A stretch of DNA of 64,000 nt from Oxalobacteraceae bacterium (GTDB lineage: Bacteria; Pseudomonadota; Gammaproteobacteria; Burkholderiales; Burkholderiaceae_D): contig OMID01000076.1 of the NCBI GenBank assembly GCA_900299005.1, forward strand, positions 20,888-84,887, given 5' to 3'. The notes under the pieces were generated by a model, which was given only the letters and a program-made list of their open reading frames with translations, made no database searches and was not told where the DNA came from. Positions 10,547-19,966 of the stretch are shown piece by piece (the first letter of the stretch is position 1; each line of letters opens with the position of its first letter). A program made the translations under genes and the position numbers.

Positions 10547-11944
10547 ATGACAAAAAAATTCATCCTCCCCGTAGTTGTGCTGGCCGGTGCCATGACACTC
10601 TCTGGCTGCCAGATCATGCCCAAGTTTTTTACGCCAGCAGCACCGATCCCTGCCAACTATCCAGGGGGAGACGGCGCCACGGTAAAGCCGGTCGCAGATA
10701 TTGGCTGGAATGAATTCTTCCAGAACCCTGACCTGCGTGAAACGATCAGCGCGGCACTGAACAATAATCGCGATCTCAAAACCGCGATCCTCCGTATCGA
10801 GGAAGCGCGTGCGCTGTATAACATTCAGCGTGCAGATCAGCTGCCCACCGTGAACACGACCGGCGGATTGACGATGTCGCGTCAGCTGCTGGCTGGCACC
10901 ATGCGCGAGAACACGGTCTATCAGGTCGGGCTCGGTATGGCGGCGTTTGAACTGGATTTTTTCGGTCGCGTGAAAAATCTGTCGGCTGCGGCCTTATCTC
11001 AATACATGGCGACCGAAGAGGCACGGCGCGCATTCCAGATTTCACTGGTCGGTGAGGTGGCCAAGGCATGGCTGACCGAACGTGCGCTGGCAGAGCAGAA
11101 GCAGCTCGCCGAGCGCGCTTACAAAGCTAGGGAAAGTTCGCGCGACCTGGTCAAGAAGCGCCTTGACGGCGGCATAGCCAACGCACTGGAATTCCAGCAA
11201 AGCGAATCACTGGTGCAATCGGCTCGTGTGTCAGTGCTGGCGTTGCGGCGTCAGCATGCACTGGCAATGAACGCATTGATGCTTCTCACCGGCTCAAGCA
11301 TCAAACCAACGCCGCAGACAGCAACGCTGTCGAACCAGCTGATCACGGCAGATATCGGCGCAGGAATGCCGTCGGATCTGCTCACGTATCGGCCCGATAT
11401 TCGGGCCGCCGAGCAGCGGCTGCGAGCCAGCCAGGCAAATATCGCTGCGGCGCGCGCTGCTTTCTTCCCGCGTATCGCGCTGACAGCCGGCTTCGGTCTG
11501 GCCAGTAGTGATCTGGGTGGCCTGTTCGATACCGGAGCGCGCACCTGGAATTTTGCTCCTCAAGTGGTGATGCCCATATTCGACAATGGTCGCAACAAGG
11601 CGAGTTTGAGTCTGGCGCAAATTCGCAGCAATATCGCGATCACCGACTATGAAAAAACGATTCAGATCGCTTTCCGGGAAGTCGCCGATGCATTGGCAGC
11701 ACGTGCCACCCTGACAGAGGAGATTGATGCCCAAAAAGCGGTACGTGATGCGCAATTCGAGCGCCTGTCGCTGGCGCAAGCCCGCTACCAGAACGGAATT
11801 GCCAATTATCTGGATGTGCTCGATGCCGAGCGCGAGCTCTTCAACGCAGAACAGGCACTGGTGCAATCCCAGCTGCTGAAGCTGACTAATGCCGTCGATC
11901 TGTATCGTTCACTGGGAGGCGGTTTTACGGAAGCAGAGAAGTAA
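10547..11944 (+). CDS. RND efflux outer membrane lipoprotein (NodT/OprM family)
   Basis: A 465-residue outer membrane factor. The signal peptide ends in lipobox LSGC (Cys21), and the mature protein begins with the usual FTPAAPIPANYPG stretch. Two repeated OEP domains follow, including LLTYRPDIRAAEQRLRASQ, a hallmark of the NodT family, and GIANYLDVLDAERELFNAEQ near the C-terminus. It starts two bases after the pump stop codon and is surely cotranscribed and translationally coupled. It should dock to the 6174/7404 pump; it is a different branch from the TolC-type protein at 4343. Confidence 0.94.
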   Translation: MTKKFILPVVVLAGAMTLSGCQIMPKFFTPAAPIPANYPGGDGATVKPVADIGWNEFFQNPDLRETISAALNNNRDLKTAILRIEEARALYNIQRADQLPTVNTTGGLTMSRQLLAGTMRENTVYQVGLGMAAFELDFFGRVKNLSAAALSQYMATEEARRAFQISLVGEVAKAWLTERALAEQKQLAERAYKARESSRDLVKKRLDGGIANALEFQQSESLVQSARVSVLALRRQHALAMNALMLLTGSSIKPTPQTATLSNQLITADIGAGMPSDLLTYRPDIRAAEQRLRASQANIAAARAAFFPRIALTAGFGLASSDLGGLFDTGARTWNFAPQVVMPIFDNGRNKASLSLAQIRSNIAITDYEKTIQIAFREVADALAARATLTEEIDAQKAVRDAQFERLSLAQARYQNGIANYLDVLDAERELFNAEQALVQSQLLKLTNAVDLYRSLGGGFTEAEK

Positions 11945-12011
11945 CGATAACAAGCGCAGTAAACGAATCGTTCACGGGGCGCTGCAGCGTAGCAAAGGCG
12001 CTTCCGACATG

Positions 12012-13322
12012 TCAGGCTTTCGAGGATAAACGCTCGGGGTTGACCTGCAGCTGATTCAAAACTTCCGATAGCAGTCGCACGGTTTTTTCCGTGGCACCGT
12101 GATGCGCTTTCGTGAACTCGGCAGCATCAGCGGATGCTTGCTGCAACCGGCGCGTATCGATCAGCCATTCCAGCCACTGGTCGAACAAGGCGTCTGCATC
12201 CGTCACCCGCACCGCCACACCCGCGGTCACCGCATCCTGGGTGATCTGCGCAAAATTATAGGTATGAGGCCCGACAAACACCGGTTTGCCGCATGCCAGT
12301 GCCTCGATCAGGTTCTGTCCGCCATGCGGCAGTAAGCTGCCGCCAATGAAAGCCATGTCACAGGCAGCATGGAATGCAAACATTTCACCCAAGGAGTCGC
12401 CCAGCAGCGTATGGACATGCGGTGACAGCGCATCTTGCCCAAGTTGTGAACGGCGCAAGTAGTGAAGGCCTCGCTGCTCCAGCAACTGTGCCACTGCTGA
12501 AAATCGCTGAGGGTGACGCGGAACAATGATCAGCAGAGTCTCCTGAGGCAGTGTCGCGCGCATGTAGGCATCGAGGAGAAGCGTCTCCTCGCCTTCACGC
12601 GTGCTGGCACACAGAAGTACTGGCCGCGGGCCAAACTGCCTTCGCCATTGCGCACCTAACGCCAGCATCGCCACCGGAGGCGCAATATCGAACTTGAGAC
12701 TGCCCGTCACGGCGACAGGCGCGCCCGATATCTGGCGTAGGCGTTCGGCATCTGCCTGCGTCTGCGCGGCGAACAAGCGGATTTTTTTTGCCGTATCCGT
12801 GAACAGCGTCGATAAACGCTGCGCGCTGCGCAGCGATTTTTCTGACAACCGTGCATTGACCAGCGCCACAGGGACTGCTTGCTGGTGGCAGTTGTGTATC
12901 AGGGCAGGCCAGACTTCCGTTTCCATCAGGATGCACAGTGATGGATGTATCGCTCTTATGAAACGCCGGGTCATGCTCAGTGTGTCATAAGGAAGATAGG
13001 ACTGCATCACCCGGACCTCTTTACCAAACAAGGCGGCACCTGTGGCACGCCCCGTTGGCGTCATGTGCGTGAGCAGGATCTGGTGTGTAGGATATTGCCG
13101 GAGCAGTGCTCGGATCAGAGGCTCTGCCGCCCGTGTCTCACCGACCGATACGGCATGTACCCAGATGAGCGATGATGGCCCTGCCTGAACAAAGCCGAAC
13201 CGCTCGACGATATGGCGCCGGTATCCGCTCTCATGACGGCCGCGCCACCACAGACGCATAAGGATGAAGGGCAAGAGCGCCCACCACAAGGCGGAATAGA
13301 CGCGGAGTGTCAGTGAGGTCAT
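12012..13322 (-). CDS. waaA: 3-deoxy-D-manno-octulosonic acid (Kdo) transferase
   Basis: A 436-residue GT30 glycosyltransferase that adds Kdo to lipid IVA at the inner face of the inner membrane. The ATG at 13322 (MTSLTLRVYSALWW) gives the N-terminal membrane anchor; the frame runs on upstream but overlaps the phosphomannomutase gene. Seen: HAVSVGETRAAEPLIRALL with the catalytic Glu, LMETEVWPALI, and the nucleotide-binding GGSLLPHGGQNLIEA near the C-terminus. It is the last gene of the rfb-phosphomannomutase block, 13 bp after the previous gene, so core LPS building and rhamnose supply share transcription. Confidence 0.93.
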   Translation of the reverse strand: MTSLTLRVYSALWWALLPFILMRLWWRGRHESGYRRHIVERFGFVQAGPSSLIWVHAVSVGETRAAEPLIRALLRQYPTHQILLTHMTPTGRATGAALFGKEVRVMQSYLPYDTLSMTRRFIRAIHPSLCILMETEVWPALIHNCHQQAVPVALVNARLSEKSLRSAQRLSTLFTDTAKKIRLFAAQTQADAERLRQISGAPVAVTGSLKFDIAPPVAMLALGAQWRRQFGPRPVLLCASTREGEETLLLDAYMRATLPQETLLIIVPRHPQRFSAVAQLLEQRGLHYLRRSQLGQDALSPHVHTLLGDSLGEMFAFHAACDMAFIGGSLLPHGGQNLIEALACGKPVFVGPHTYNFAQITQDAVTAGVAVRVTDADALFDQWLEWLIDTRRLQQASADAAEFTKAHHGATEKTVRLLSEVLNQLQVNPERLSSKA

Positions 13323-13335
13323 TCGACGATTTGCG

Positions 13336-14730
13336 TCACGCTGCGAAGGGTAGCTCGGCATCCGGCTTGACGCTGCGGATGGCCTGACCCAGTGACTGCT
13401 GGATACGCGAAAGCGCCTCGGGGCTGTCTGCCTCGAAGCGCAGCACCAGTACGGGAGTGGTATTCGAGGCGCGCACCAGACCAAAGCCGTCAGCGTACTC
13501 CACACGGACACCATCGATCGTCAGCACCTCGGTTGCATCGGGCCAGCTGAGCTCGCTCTGCAACCGCTCGACAATCGCATGATTCTCCCCCTCAGCGCAC
13601 GCAACGTGCAGTTCCGGTGTGGACAGCGATTGCGGCAAGGCGTTCAGGGGGGCACTGGGATCAGTCACTTTGGACAAAATCTCGAGCAGGCGTGCACCCG
13701 CGTAAAGGCCGTCATCAAAGCCGTACCAGCGATCCTTGAAGAAGATATGACCGCTCATCTCGCCTCCGAGCGGGGCCTGCGTTTCTCTCATGCGCGCCTT
13801 GACCAGCGAGTGTCCGGTTTTGCCCATCATCGCTTGCCCGCCCGAGGCCTTTACAACGTCGGCTACATGGCGACTGCACTTGACATCATAGAGAATGGGC
13901 GCACCGGGGTGGCGCGACAACACTTCCTGCGCAAACAGCATCAGCTGTCGGTCCGGATAGATGATCTGCCCTTCCTTGGTGACTACGCCCAAGCGATCAC
14001 CATCACCATCAAAGGCCAGTCCGAGCACTGCCTCACTGGTTCGCAACAAGTCGATCAGGTCTTGCAGATTCTCGGGATGTGCCGGATCGGGATGATGATT
14101 GGGAAAATGACCATCTACCTCGCAAAATAGTTCGATCACGTCGCAGCCCAGCCCCCGGTAAAGATCGCCGGCCACGGCGCCGGCAACCCCATTGCCGCAA
14201 TCGATGGCAATCTTCATTGGCTTGGCGAGCGTGACATCGCTCAGAATCCGCGCAAGATAGGCATCGCGGATGCCGTGCTGACGATAACTGCCCTCCCCGC
14301 TCGCCAGAGCCTTGTTCAGGATACGTCGGTAGAGCTGCTGGATGGTTTCACCATAAATGGCCTCACCAGCCAGCACCATCTTGAACCCGTTGTAATCGGG
14401 TGGATTATGGCTGCCGGTGACCATGATGCCGCTAGGCGCATCCAGCGCATAGGTGGCGAAGTACAGCATGGGGGTGGCCACCAGACCAATGTCGATGACG
14501 TGCACGCCGGCAGACTGAAGACCCTTGGCCAGCGCAGCAAGGAGCGAGGGGCCACTGAGGCGGCCATCGCGCCCGATAACCACGGTGCTCTCTCCTTTGG
14601 CGAGGGCAGCGCTGCCAAATGCCTGACCAATTTGATAGGCGATATCAATATCGAGTGTTTTGCCAAGCACACCACGAATGTCATAAGCTTTGAAAATGCC
14701 CGGCGTCAGGCTTGCGGTGCCAGTTACCAT
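13336..14730 (-). CDS. algC: Phosphomannomutase/phosphoglucomutase
   Basis: A 464-residue alpha-D-phosphohexomutase that interconverts hexose 6- and 1-phosphates for LPS and exopolysaccharide sugars; glucose 1-phosphate is the substrate of RfbA in the same cluster. Seen: GIFKAYDIRGVLG at the N-terminus, the phosphoserine loop GIMVTGSHNPPDYNGFK, the metal loop AFDGDGDRLGVV, the sugar-binding GGEMSGHIFFKD, and the phosphate-binding RASNTTPVLVLRFE. All key residues are present. It lies 29 bp after rfbD. Whether it uses both mannose and glucose phosphates, as P. aeruginosa AlgC does, is inference from similarity. Confidence 0.92.
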   Translation of the reverse strand: MVTGTASLTPGIFKAYDIRGVLGKTLDIDIAYQIGQAFGSAALAKGESTVVIGRDGRLSGPSLLAALAKGLQSAGVHVIDIGLVATPMLYFATYALDAPSGIMVTGSHNPPDYNGFKMVLAGEAIYGETIQQLYRRILNKALASGEGSYRQHGIRDAYLARILSDVTLAKPMKIAIDCGNGVAGAVAGDLYRGLGCDVIELFCEVDGHFPNHHPDPAHPENLQDLIDLLRTSEAVLGLAFDGDGDRLGVVTKEGQIIYPDRQLMLFAQEVLSRHPGAPILYDVKCSRHVADVVKASGGQAMMGKTGHSLVKARMRETQAPLGGEMSGHIFFKDRWYGFDDGLYAGARLLEILSKVTDPSAPLNALPQSLSTPELHVACAEGENHAIVERLQSELSWPDATEVLTIDGVRVEYADGFGLVRASNTTPVLVLRFEADSPEALSRIQQSLGQAIRSVKPDAELPFAA

Positions 14731-14759
14731 GATCAGTTCAGTTCACTTGTTCGGTTTAA

Positions 14760-15656
14760 TCAATGGGGATTGAGCAAATGCGGCGCTTCATCAGGAATAC
14801 ACGCGAGGCACGCTGACAGTGCGTTTTCCCACGCAGGCAATTGGCCGAAATGCTGCTCGAATTTTGCCGTGCTCATTATGGAATTCTTTGGGCGCTGTGC
14901 TGGCGTGGGATAGTCTGCCGTGCCAATGGCGTGGAGTATCGGCTTTTTGGTCACGACAGGATGCTCAAAAATCTTTTCGGCAAAACCATACCAGCTGGTG
15001 TGGCCATCTGCGCAGAGATGGTAGATGCCGCTGAGTTCGCTCAATCGAGCAGGGCTGGCAGCCTTTGACAGCACTGCCACCGTGGCGGCCGCAATCGTTC
15101 GACTCCAGGTGGGTGCCCCAATCTGGTCGCTGACGATGGATAACTCTGGCTGGCTGTGTGCCAGACGCAGCATGGTCAAGAGAAAATTCTTGCCGGTCAG
15201 GCCGTACACCCAGCTGGTCCGTAAAATCACATGGGGAATTCCAACCGAGGCAATGGCCTGCTCACCCGCCAGCTTGGATTGACCATAGACCGACAATGGC
15301 CCGGTCGGATCTGTCTCCACCCATGCTCCCGACTTGGCGCCGTCGTAGACGTAATCCGTGGAGTAGTGAATCAAGGCAGCGCCCAGCTTTTTCGCCTCTT
15401 CTGCCATGATGCCTGGCGCTTGCGCGTTGATGGCATAGGCCAAATCCTGATCTGACTGGGCCAGATCAACGGCCGTGTAGGCCGCCGCATTGATGATCAG
15501 TGCCGGACGCTCTGCCCGAAGGGTAGCTCGCACCGCGTCAGGCTGGGAGAGATCCATGTGCGCGCGGCCAAGCACGATGACCTCGCCGAGCCCGGTCAAG
15601 ACCTTTGCCAGTTCGCCCCCCACCTGGCCATCACGCCCCGTGACGAGGATCTTCAT
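14760..15656 (-). CDS. rfbD: dTDP-4-dehydrorhamnose reductase
   Basis: A 298-residue short-chain dehydrogenase performing the last step of dTDP-L-rhamnose synthesis. Seen: N-terminal Rossmann motif MKILVTGRDGQVGGEL, the segment HYSTDYVYDGAKSGAW, and the catalytic pair YGQSK. The C-terminus reads PTPAQRPKNSIMSTAKFE, a hallmark of RfbD. Its start overlaps the rfbC stop by four bases, so the two are translationally coupled. Product rhamnose probably goes into O-antigen or exopolysaccharide, although no glycosyltransferase or polymerase gene for it is in the window. Confidence 0.95.
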   Translation of the reverse strand: MKILVTGRDGQVGGELAKVLTGLGEVIVLGRAHMDLSQPDAVRATLRAERPALIINAAAYTAVDLAQSDQDLAYAINAQAPGIMAEEAKKLGAALIHYSTDYVYDGAKSGAWVETDPTGPLSVYGQSKLAGEQAIASVGIPHVILRTSWVYGLTGKNFLLTMLRLAHSQPELSIVSDQIGAPTWSRTIAAATVAVLSKAASPARLSELSGIYHLCADGHTSWYGFAEKIFEHPVVTKKPILHAIGTADYPTPAQRPKNSIMSTAKFEQHFGQLPAWENALSACLACIPDEAPHLLNPH

Positions 15657-16198
15657 TCGTAGGTTTCAGCCTGAGCAAGTGGCACACCCAGCTGGTCTTT
15701 GGCAGACAACACTGGTTCTGCCTCAAGCGGCCATGCGATACCCAGCGCTGGATCATTCCAGAACAGGACTCGTTCATGTTCAGGCGCATAATAGTCGGTC
15801 GTCTTGTACAAAAAATCGGCACTGTCGCTGGTGACGAGAAAGCCGTGGGCAAAACCGGGGGGTATCCACAACTGCCGATGATTCTCGGCAGAGAGGTGCA
15901 CGGACACAGATTTGCCGAACGTGGGTGAGCTTCGTCTGAGGTCCACGGAGACATCGAGTACGGCGCCATGAATAACCCGTATCAGCTTACCCTGCGGTCG
16001 ATGCAGCTGGTAATGCAAGCCGCGCAGCACACCTCTGGCCGAGCGTGAATGATTGTCTTGCACGAAAGGCAGGCACACGCCGGTCATTTCTTCAAATCGT
16101 CGCTGATTGTGGCTTTCAAAAAAAAAGCCGCGTGAATCACCAAACAGGGTGGGCTCGATGATTAGCACATCGGGTAGGGCCGTCTTGATCACATTCAT
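15653..16198 (-). CDS. rfbC: dTDP-4-dehydrorhamnose 3,5-epimerase
   Basis: A 181-residue cupin-fold epimerase, third enzyme of dTDP-rhamnose synthesis. Seen: the N-terminal PDVLIIEPTLFGDSRGFFFE, the catalytic His in RGLHYQLHRPQGKLIRV, and the GFAHGFLVTSDSADFLYKTT segment with the tyrosine that acts as acid. Length and motif order match the family. It is placed between rfbA, 4 bp upstream, and rfbD, which it overlaps by four bases. Confidence 0.95.
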   Translation of the reverse strand: MNVIKTALPDVLIIEPTLFGDSRGFFFESHNQRRFEEMTGVCLPFVQDNHSRSARGVLRGLHYQLHRPQGKLIRVIHGAVLDVSVDLRRSSPTFGKSVSVHLSAENHRQLWIPPGFAHGFLVTSDSADFLYKTTDYYAPEHERVLFWNDPALGIAWPLEAEPVLSAKDQLGVPLAQAETYE

Positions 16199-16202
16199 CA
16201 GC

Positions 16203-17102
16203 TCAGTACACCTTGTCTTTCAGTAAGCGAAGAAGATACTGACCATAGGTATTTTTTTTCAGCGGCTCGGCCAATTTTTCCAGCTGAGCTGCATCAATAT
16301 ATCCTTTGCGATAAGCGACTTCTTCAGGGCAAGCGACTTTCAGTCCCTGACGCTTTTCCAGCGTGGCGATAAACTGTGCCGCCTCTAGCAAGGACTCATG
16401 TGTGCCCGTATCAAGCCAAGCCATGCCACGCCCCATCAGCTCGACATGCAACTGGTCTTGTTGTAGGTAGATTTTGTTCACATCGGTGATCTCAAGCTCG
16501 CCTCGTGCAGAGGGCTTGATGCTGGCGGCGATATCGCAGACCTGGTGATCATAGAAATACAACCCCGTCACTGCGTAATTCGATTGTGGATTCTTCGGCT
16601 TTTCCTCAATGCTGACCGCACGGCGTTTATCATCGAAACCAACCACGCCATAGCGCTCCGGATCTTCGACGTGATAGGCAAACACGGACGCGCCCTTACT
16701 GCGCTGGCTCGCGACGCGCAACTGCCCATCAAAGCCATGGCCATAAAACAGGTTATCCCCCAAGATCAGCGCTGACGGATGCTGGCCAACAAATTCGCGG
16801 CCTATGATGAAGGCCTGTGCCAGCCCATCCGGTGATGCTTGCACCGCATACCGAATATCAATTCCCCACTGACTGCCGTCGCCCAGCAGCGCTTCGAAAC
16901 GCGGTGTGTCTTGTGGCGTGGAGATCAACAGAATGTCCCGCATGCCCGACAACATCAGCGTGGTCAGTGGATAGTAGATCATGGGCTTGTCGTACACCGG
17001 CATGAGCTGTTTGGAGACGGTCAGCGTCACCGGGTACAAACGGGTACCTGATCCACCAGCGAGAATGATCCCTCGGCGTGAGGGCTGTTCATGATGACTC
17101 AT
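16203..17102 (-). CDS. rfbA: Glucose-1-phosphate thymidylyltransferase
   Basis: A 299-residue nucleotidyltransferase making dTDP-glucose from dTTP and glucose 1-phosphate, the first committed step of the pathway. Seen: [17 protein letters not shown], the nucleotide-binding signature, then [29 protein letters not shown], and [18 protein letters not shown] short MSHHEQPS leader precedes the domain. The start overlaps the rfbB stop by four bases. RfbA enzymes are usually inhibited by dTDP-rhamnose; the sequence offers no sign of a departure from this. Confidence 0.95.
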   Translation of the reverse strand: MSHHEQPSRRGIILAGGSGTRLYPVTLTVSKQLMPVYDKPMIYYPLTTLMLSGMRDILLISTPQDTPRFEALLGDGSQWGIDIRYAVQASPDGLAQAFIIGREFVGQHPSALILGDNLFYGHGFDGQLRVASQRSKGASVFAYHVEDPERYGVVGFDDKRRAVSIEEKPKNPQSNYAVTGLYFYDHQVCDIAASIKPSARGELEITDVNKIYLQQDQLHVELMGRGMAWLDTGTHESLLEAAQFIATLEKRQGLKVACPEEVAYRKGYIDAAQLEKLAEPLKKNTYGQYLLRLLKDKVY

Positions 17103-18169
17103 GCCTCACTCCCGTGACGCTGCTGATAATTTTTGTCTATCCACTGCAGGTAGTCGCCAGACTGCACCTTGCGTACCCACGTCTGATTTGCCAGATACCA
17201 CTGCACGGTCTTGCGCATGCCGGTCTCGAAGGTTTCCGCGGGATGCCAGCCCAGCTCTCGCTCGATCTTGCGTGCATCAATCGCATAACGACGATCATGG
17301 CCGGGGCGATCGGTCACATGGGTGATCAGCCGATGGTGGGCTTGCTTACCCGGCGCGAGCTCATCGAGCAAATCGCACAAGGTATGCACAACATCGATAT
17401 TGGCTTTCTCATTCCAGCCACCGATGTTGTACGTCTCACCCGGCTTGCCCTCGGCGAGTACGCGGCGTATGGCGCTGCAATGATCGCCCACGTATAGCCA
17501 GTCCCGAATCTGCCGGCCATCGCCATAGACGGGCAGCGGCTTGGCGGCGAGTGCATTGGCGATCATCAGCGGGACCAGCTTCTCCGGAAATTGCAGCGGT
17601 CCGTAATTGTTCGAACAGTGGGTCGTGAGTACAGGCAAGCCATAAGTGTGATACCAGGCACGCACCAGATGATCGGAGGCTGCCTTTGATGCCGAGTAAG
17701 GGCTGTTGGGTGCGAAGGGCGTGGTCTCTGAAAAAGGCGGATCGGCAGGGCTGAGTGTGCCAAATACCTCATCGGTCGAAATGTGCAAGAAGCGGAAATT
17801 GGTCTTGTCCGTTCCCGACAGTCCTTCGTGATACGCGCGGGCTGCTTCCAGCAAGCTGAAGGTGCCATCGACATTTGTGCGGATGAAGTCGGCGGGCCCA
17901 TGGATGGAACGATCGACATGACTCTCGGCCGCAAAATGCACGATAGCGCGGGGCTGATGTCTGGCGAGCAGCTCATTCACTTGCTCGCGGTCGCAAATGT
18001 CTCCCAGAATCAGCTGATGTCGGTCATCTCCCTCAAGCGAGGATAAATTGTCTGGGTTACCTGCATACGTCAGCTTATCCAAATTGATGAGCGCCTCGTC
18101 CGAGGACGCCAGCCAGTCAAGTACGAAATTCGCGCCGATGAAGCCCGCGCCGCCAGTCACTAGAATCAT
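17099..18169 (-). CDS. rfbB: dTDP-glucose 4,6-dehydratase
   Basis: A 356-residue extended SDR enzyme that converts dTDP-glucose to the 4-keto-6-deoxy sugar. Seen: [19 protein letters not shown] (NAD-binding), HISTDEVFG with the catalytic Asp-Glu pair, and [11 protein letters not shown] with the Tyr and Lys of the SDR triad. A ribosome site AAGG lies 7 bases before the ATG. It heads the minus-strand operon rfbB-rfbA-rfbC-rfbD-algC-waaA; a family repeat lies 56 bp upstream (18225-18313), within or next to the promoter region, so the repeat may affect expression. Confidence 0.95.
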   Translation of the reverse strand: MILVTGGAGFIGANFVLDWLASSDEALINLDKLTYAGNPDNLSSLEGDDRHQLILGDICDREQVNELLARHQPRAIVHFAAESHVDRSIHGPADFIRTNVDGTFSLLEAARAYHEGLSGTDKTNFRFLHISTDEVFGTLSPADPPFSETTPFAPNSPYSASKAASDHLVRAWYHTYGLPVLTTHCSNNYGPLQFPEKLVPLMIANALAAKPLPVYGDGRQIRDWLYVGDHCSAIRRVLAEGKPGETYNIGGWNEKANIDVVHTLCDLLDELAPGKQAHHRLITHVTDRPGHDRRYAIDARKIERELGWHPAETFETGMRKTVQWYLANQTWVRKVQSGDYLQWIDKNYQQRHGSEA

Positions 18170-18224
18170 TCAGATACCTTGTTTGTTACTACCTTGTCCT
18201 TGAAGTTGGTTCTTTGAACTTATT

Positions 18225-18313
18225 TAGAGTCGCTATCAAAATGAGCGCCGCGAAGCAGCACGGCCACTGGCAAGGCGGCCCCCACGCGGCCAAGGGCAGT
18301 TTGCTAGGGCCTC
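18225..18313. repeat. 89-bp element with terminal inverted repeats (copy 2)
   Basis: The ends at 18225-18242 and 18296-18313 are inverted repeats matching at 14 of 18 positions. The left half shares CTATCAAAATGAGCGCCGCG and the following GAAGCAGC with copy 1 at 5985-6069, and the right half ends GGCAGTTTGCTAGGGCCTC. It lies between the divergent rfbB and apaH genes in a 255-bp gap. Confidence 0.8.
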
Positions 18314-18388
18314 TTGGTTGAACCCATTGACCGAATGGCCCTCACATTTTAACGGAGCAGCCTCCCTGCCTTCGAAATAGAATGCGTG

Positions 18389-18417
18389 TTGGGCCGGACC
18401 GTTGCCGGTTTTATAAA
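18389..18417 (+). promoter_or_regulatory. Candidate sigma-70 promoter of apaH, possibly leaderless
   Basis: A -35-like TTGGGC (18389-18394), a 17-base spacer and a -10 TATAAA (18412-18417) end only 7 bases before the apaH ATG at 18425. No Shine-Dalgarno sequence is visible before that ATG, so the mRNA may start at or beside the start codon. The -35 match is weak. Confidence 0.4.
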
Positions 18418-18424
18418 ATAATCC

Positions 18425-19243
18425 ATGACGCATTTCGTGATTGGCGACCTGCAAGGTTGCGCCGCTCAGCTCGACTTGGTAGTCGAGCGCTGTCTCGACT
18501 TGTCACCTCACGCGAGGTTTATCTTTGTCGGCGTTCTGGTCAATCGCGGCCCTGACTCGCTGGGTTGCCTGCGCCGAATTCGCGCCATGGGCAACAAGGC
18601 GCAGGTGGTGCTGGGAAATCACGATCTCCATCTCTTGGCCGTTGCACAGGGTCTTAGGCAACCGGGTCGCTCTGACACACTCAGTGACTTGCTCGCCGCC
18701 CCCGATCGCGAAGAACTGCTCGACTGGCTCCGGCAGCAACCCCTGGCCCTGATGGCAGAAAATCACCTGATTGTGCACGCGGGCGTCCTGCCACAATGGA
18801 CGACAGAGCAGACACTGGCATTGTCGGACGAAGTGTCCTCCGCGCTGAGAAGCTGCGATTGGACGGATTTTCTTGCACAGATGTACGGCAACGAACCCGT
18901 TCGCTGGCATGATGATCTACGCGGGGTGGACAGATTGCGCTGCATCGTGAATGCGCTCACACGACTGCGTTTCTGCACGGCTGCAGGCGAGATGGAATTC
19001 GACAGCAAGGAAGGTCCGGGACACACGCCCGAAGGCTACATGCCCTGGTTCGACGTACCGCAACGTCTGACGCAAGCAACGCCGATCGTCTTCGGCCACT
19101 GGTCGACGCTGGGGCTGACGCTGCGTTCGAATGTGATCGGATTGGACACCGGCTGCGTTTGGGGCGGTAAGCTCAGCGCACTGCGTCTGACTGACCGGGC
19201 ACTGGTACAGGTCGATTGTCCGCAGCATCAGCGTCCTGGCTGA
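18425..19243 (+). CDS. apaH: Bis(5'-nucleosyl)-tetraphosphatase (symmetrical), with Asp37 replaced by Val
   Basis: A 272-residue PPP-family metallophosphatase that would cleave Ap4A to two ADP. Seen: motif I VIGDLQGC (residues 5-12), [27 protein letters not shown] and the C-terminal [15 protein letters not shown], so the fold is intact. The second metal motif, normally GDLVxRG, reads GVLVNRG: codon 37 (18533-18535) is GTT instead of GAT or GAC. This Asp bridges both metals in PPP enzymes and is D37 in E. coli ApaH, so the enzyme may be inactive, or the base may be a sequencing error. Its last 71 bp overlap plsC, which runs the other way. Confidence 0.88.
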   Translation: MTHFVIGDLQGCAAQLDLVVERCLDLSPHARFIFVGVLVNRGPDSLGCLRRIRAMGNKAQVVLGNHDLHLLAVAQGLRQPGRSDTLSDLLAAPDREELLDWLRQQPLALMAENHLIVHAGVLPQWTTEQTLALSDEVSSALRSCDWTDFLAQMYGNEPVRWHDDLRGVDRLRCIVNALTRLRFCTAAGEMEFDSKEGPGHTPEGYMPWFDVPQRLTQATPIVFGHWSTLGLTLRSNVIGLDTGCVWGGKLSALRLTDRALVQVDCPQHQRPG

Positions 19244-19961
19244 GCGCGGCCGCCACGGTGGCTCGCGCGGCGACAGCCAGTTCACGGCGGTGCGCGCCTT
19301 GTGTGGATATGGCCGGCAAGCGTATGAGTTCAGCCCGCATGCCGCCGCTTGCGAGTATCGCGATCACGCTGTCGACAAACGTCATCTCGCCGATGAAATC
19401 GGCCGAGTCATGCAAGCTCCCATCCGCATCCAGGTACCGCAATGCGTAGGGCTGCACAGGTACTTCAGCCTCGATGGCCGCCTCAAACAGGTTGGCATGG
19501 AAGGGCAACACGACACCCTGTGGCGCCGTTGTGCCCTCAGGGAAAAAAGCAACGCGTTCGCCATCATGAATACTTTTCACCAGACCTGCGTAGATTCGTC
19601 GTACGTCACGCTGCTTGCCTCGTGCGATGAAAATCGTGCCCGTATGTTCGCAGAGCCACCCGATGAGAGGCCAGCTGCGGATATCGGATTTGGCGACAAA
19701 GCGGCAAGGATGAATCGTGTTGATGACGAAGATATCCAGCCAGGAGATATGGTTGCAGACAATCAGTGCCGGTGACACCAGCTCACGCTGGGCAGTTTCA
19801 TTGATTGAGAGCGAGACGCCGCAAATTGTGACCAGCTGACGCGACCATCGCTGCACGCGTCGCTCGCGAGCTGGCTGGCCCAAAAAAGGAAATAGCAGTG
19901 CGACCTTGAGCAGCCCCACCATCAAATGCCAGGCGAGCCTGGCCAGACCTACCACTGGCAT
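19173..19961 (-). CDS. plsC: 1-acyl-sn-glycerol-3-phosphate acyltransferase
   Basis: A 262-residue membrane-associated acyltransferase for the second step of phosphatidic acid synthesis. Seen: an N-terminal hydrophobic segment ([15 protein letters not shown]), block I NHISWLD (the HX4D motif), block II FIARGKQ, and block [14 protein letters not shown]. The ATG at 19961 is preferred; a TTG at 19970 would overlap the pyrX stop. It follows pyrX by 5 bp and probably ends that operon. The convergent apaH gene overlaps its last 71 bp, so the two transcripts are complementary there. Confidence 0.9.
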   Translation of the reverse strand: MPVVGLARLAWHLMVGLLKVALLFPFLGQPARERRVQRWSRQLVTICGVSLSINETAQRELVSPALIVCNHISWLDIFVINTIHPCRFVAKSDIRSWPLIGWLCEHTGTIFIARGKQRDVRRIYAGLVKSIHDGERVAFFPEGTTAPQGVVLPFHANLFEAAIEAEVPVQPYALRYLDADGSLHDSADFIGEMTFVDSVIAILASGGMRAELIRLPAISTQGAHRRELAVAARATVAAALSQDADAADNRPVPVPGQSDAVR

Positions 19962-19966
19962 GATGA

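Noticed and set aside
1..11944. Two RND pump genes as a tandem duplication
   Set aside because: The two permeases differ strongly along their length, and three unrelated genes lie between them.
18440..18460. Gln in ApaH motif I (GDLQG instead of GDxHG) as a second lesion
   Set aside because: As I recall, betaproteobacterial ApaH proteins often have Gln here, so it is probably lineage-normal, unlike Val37.
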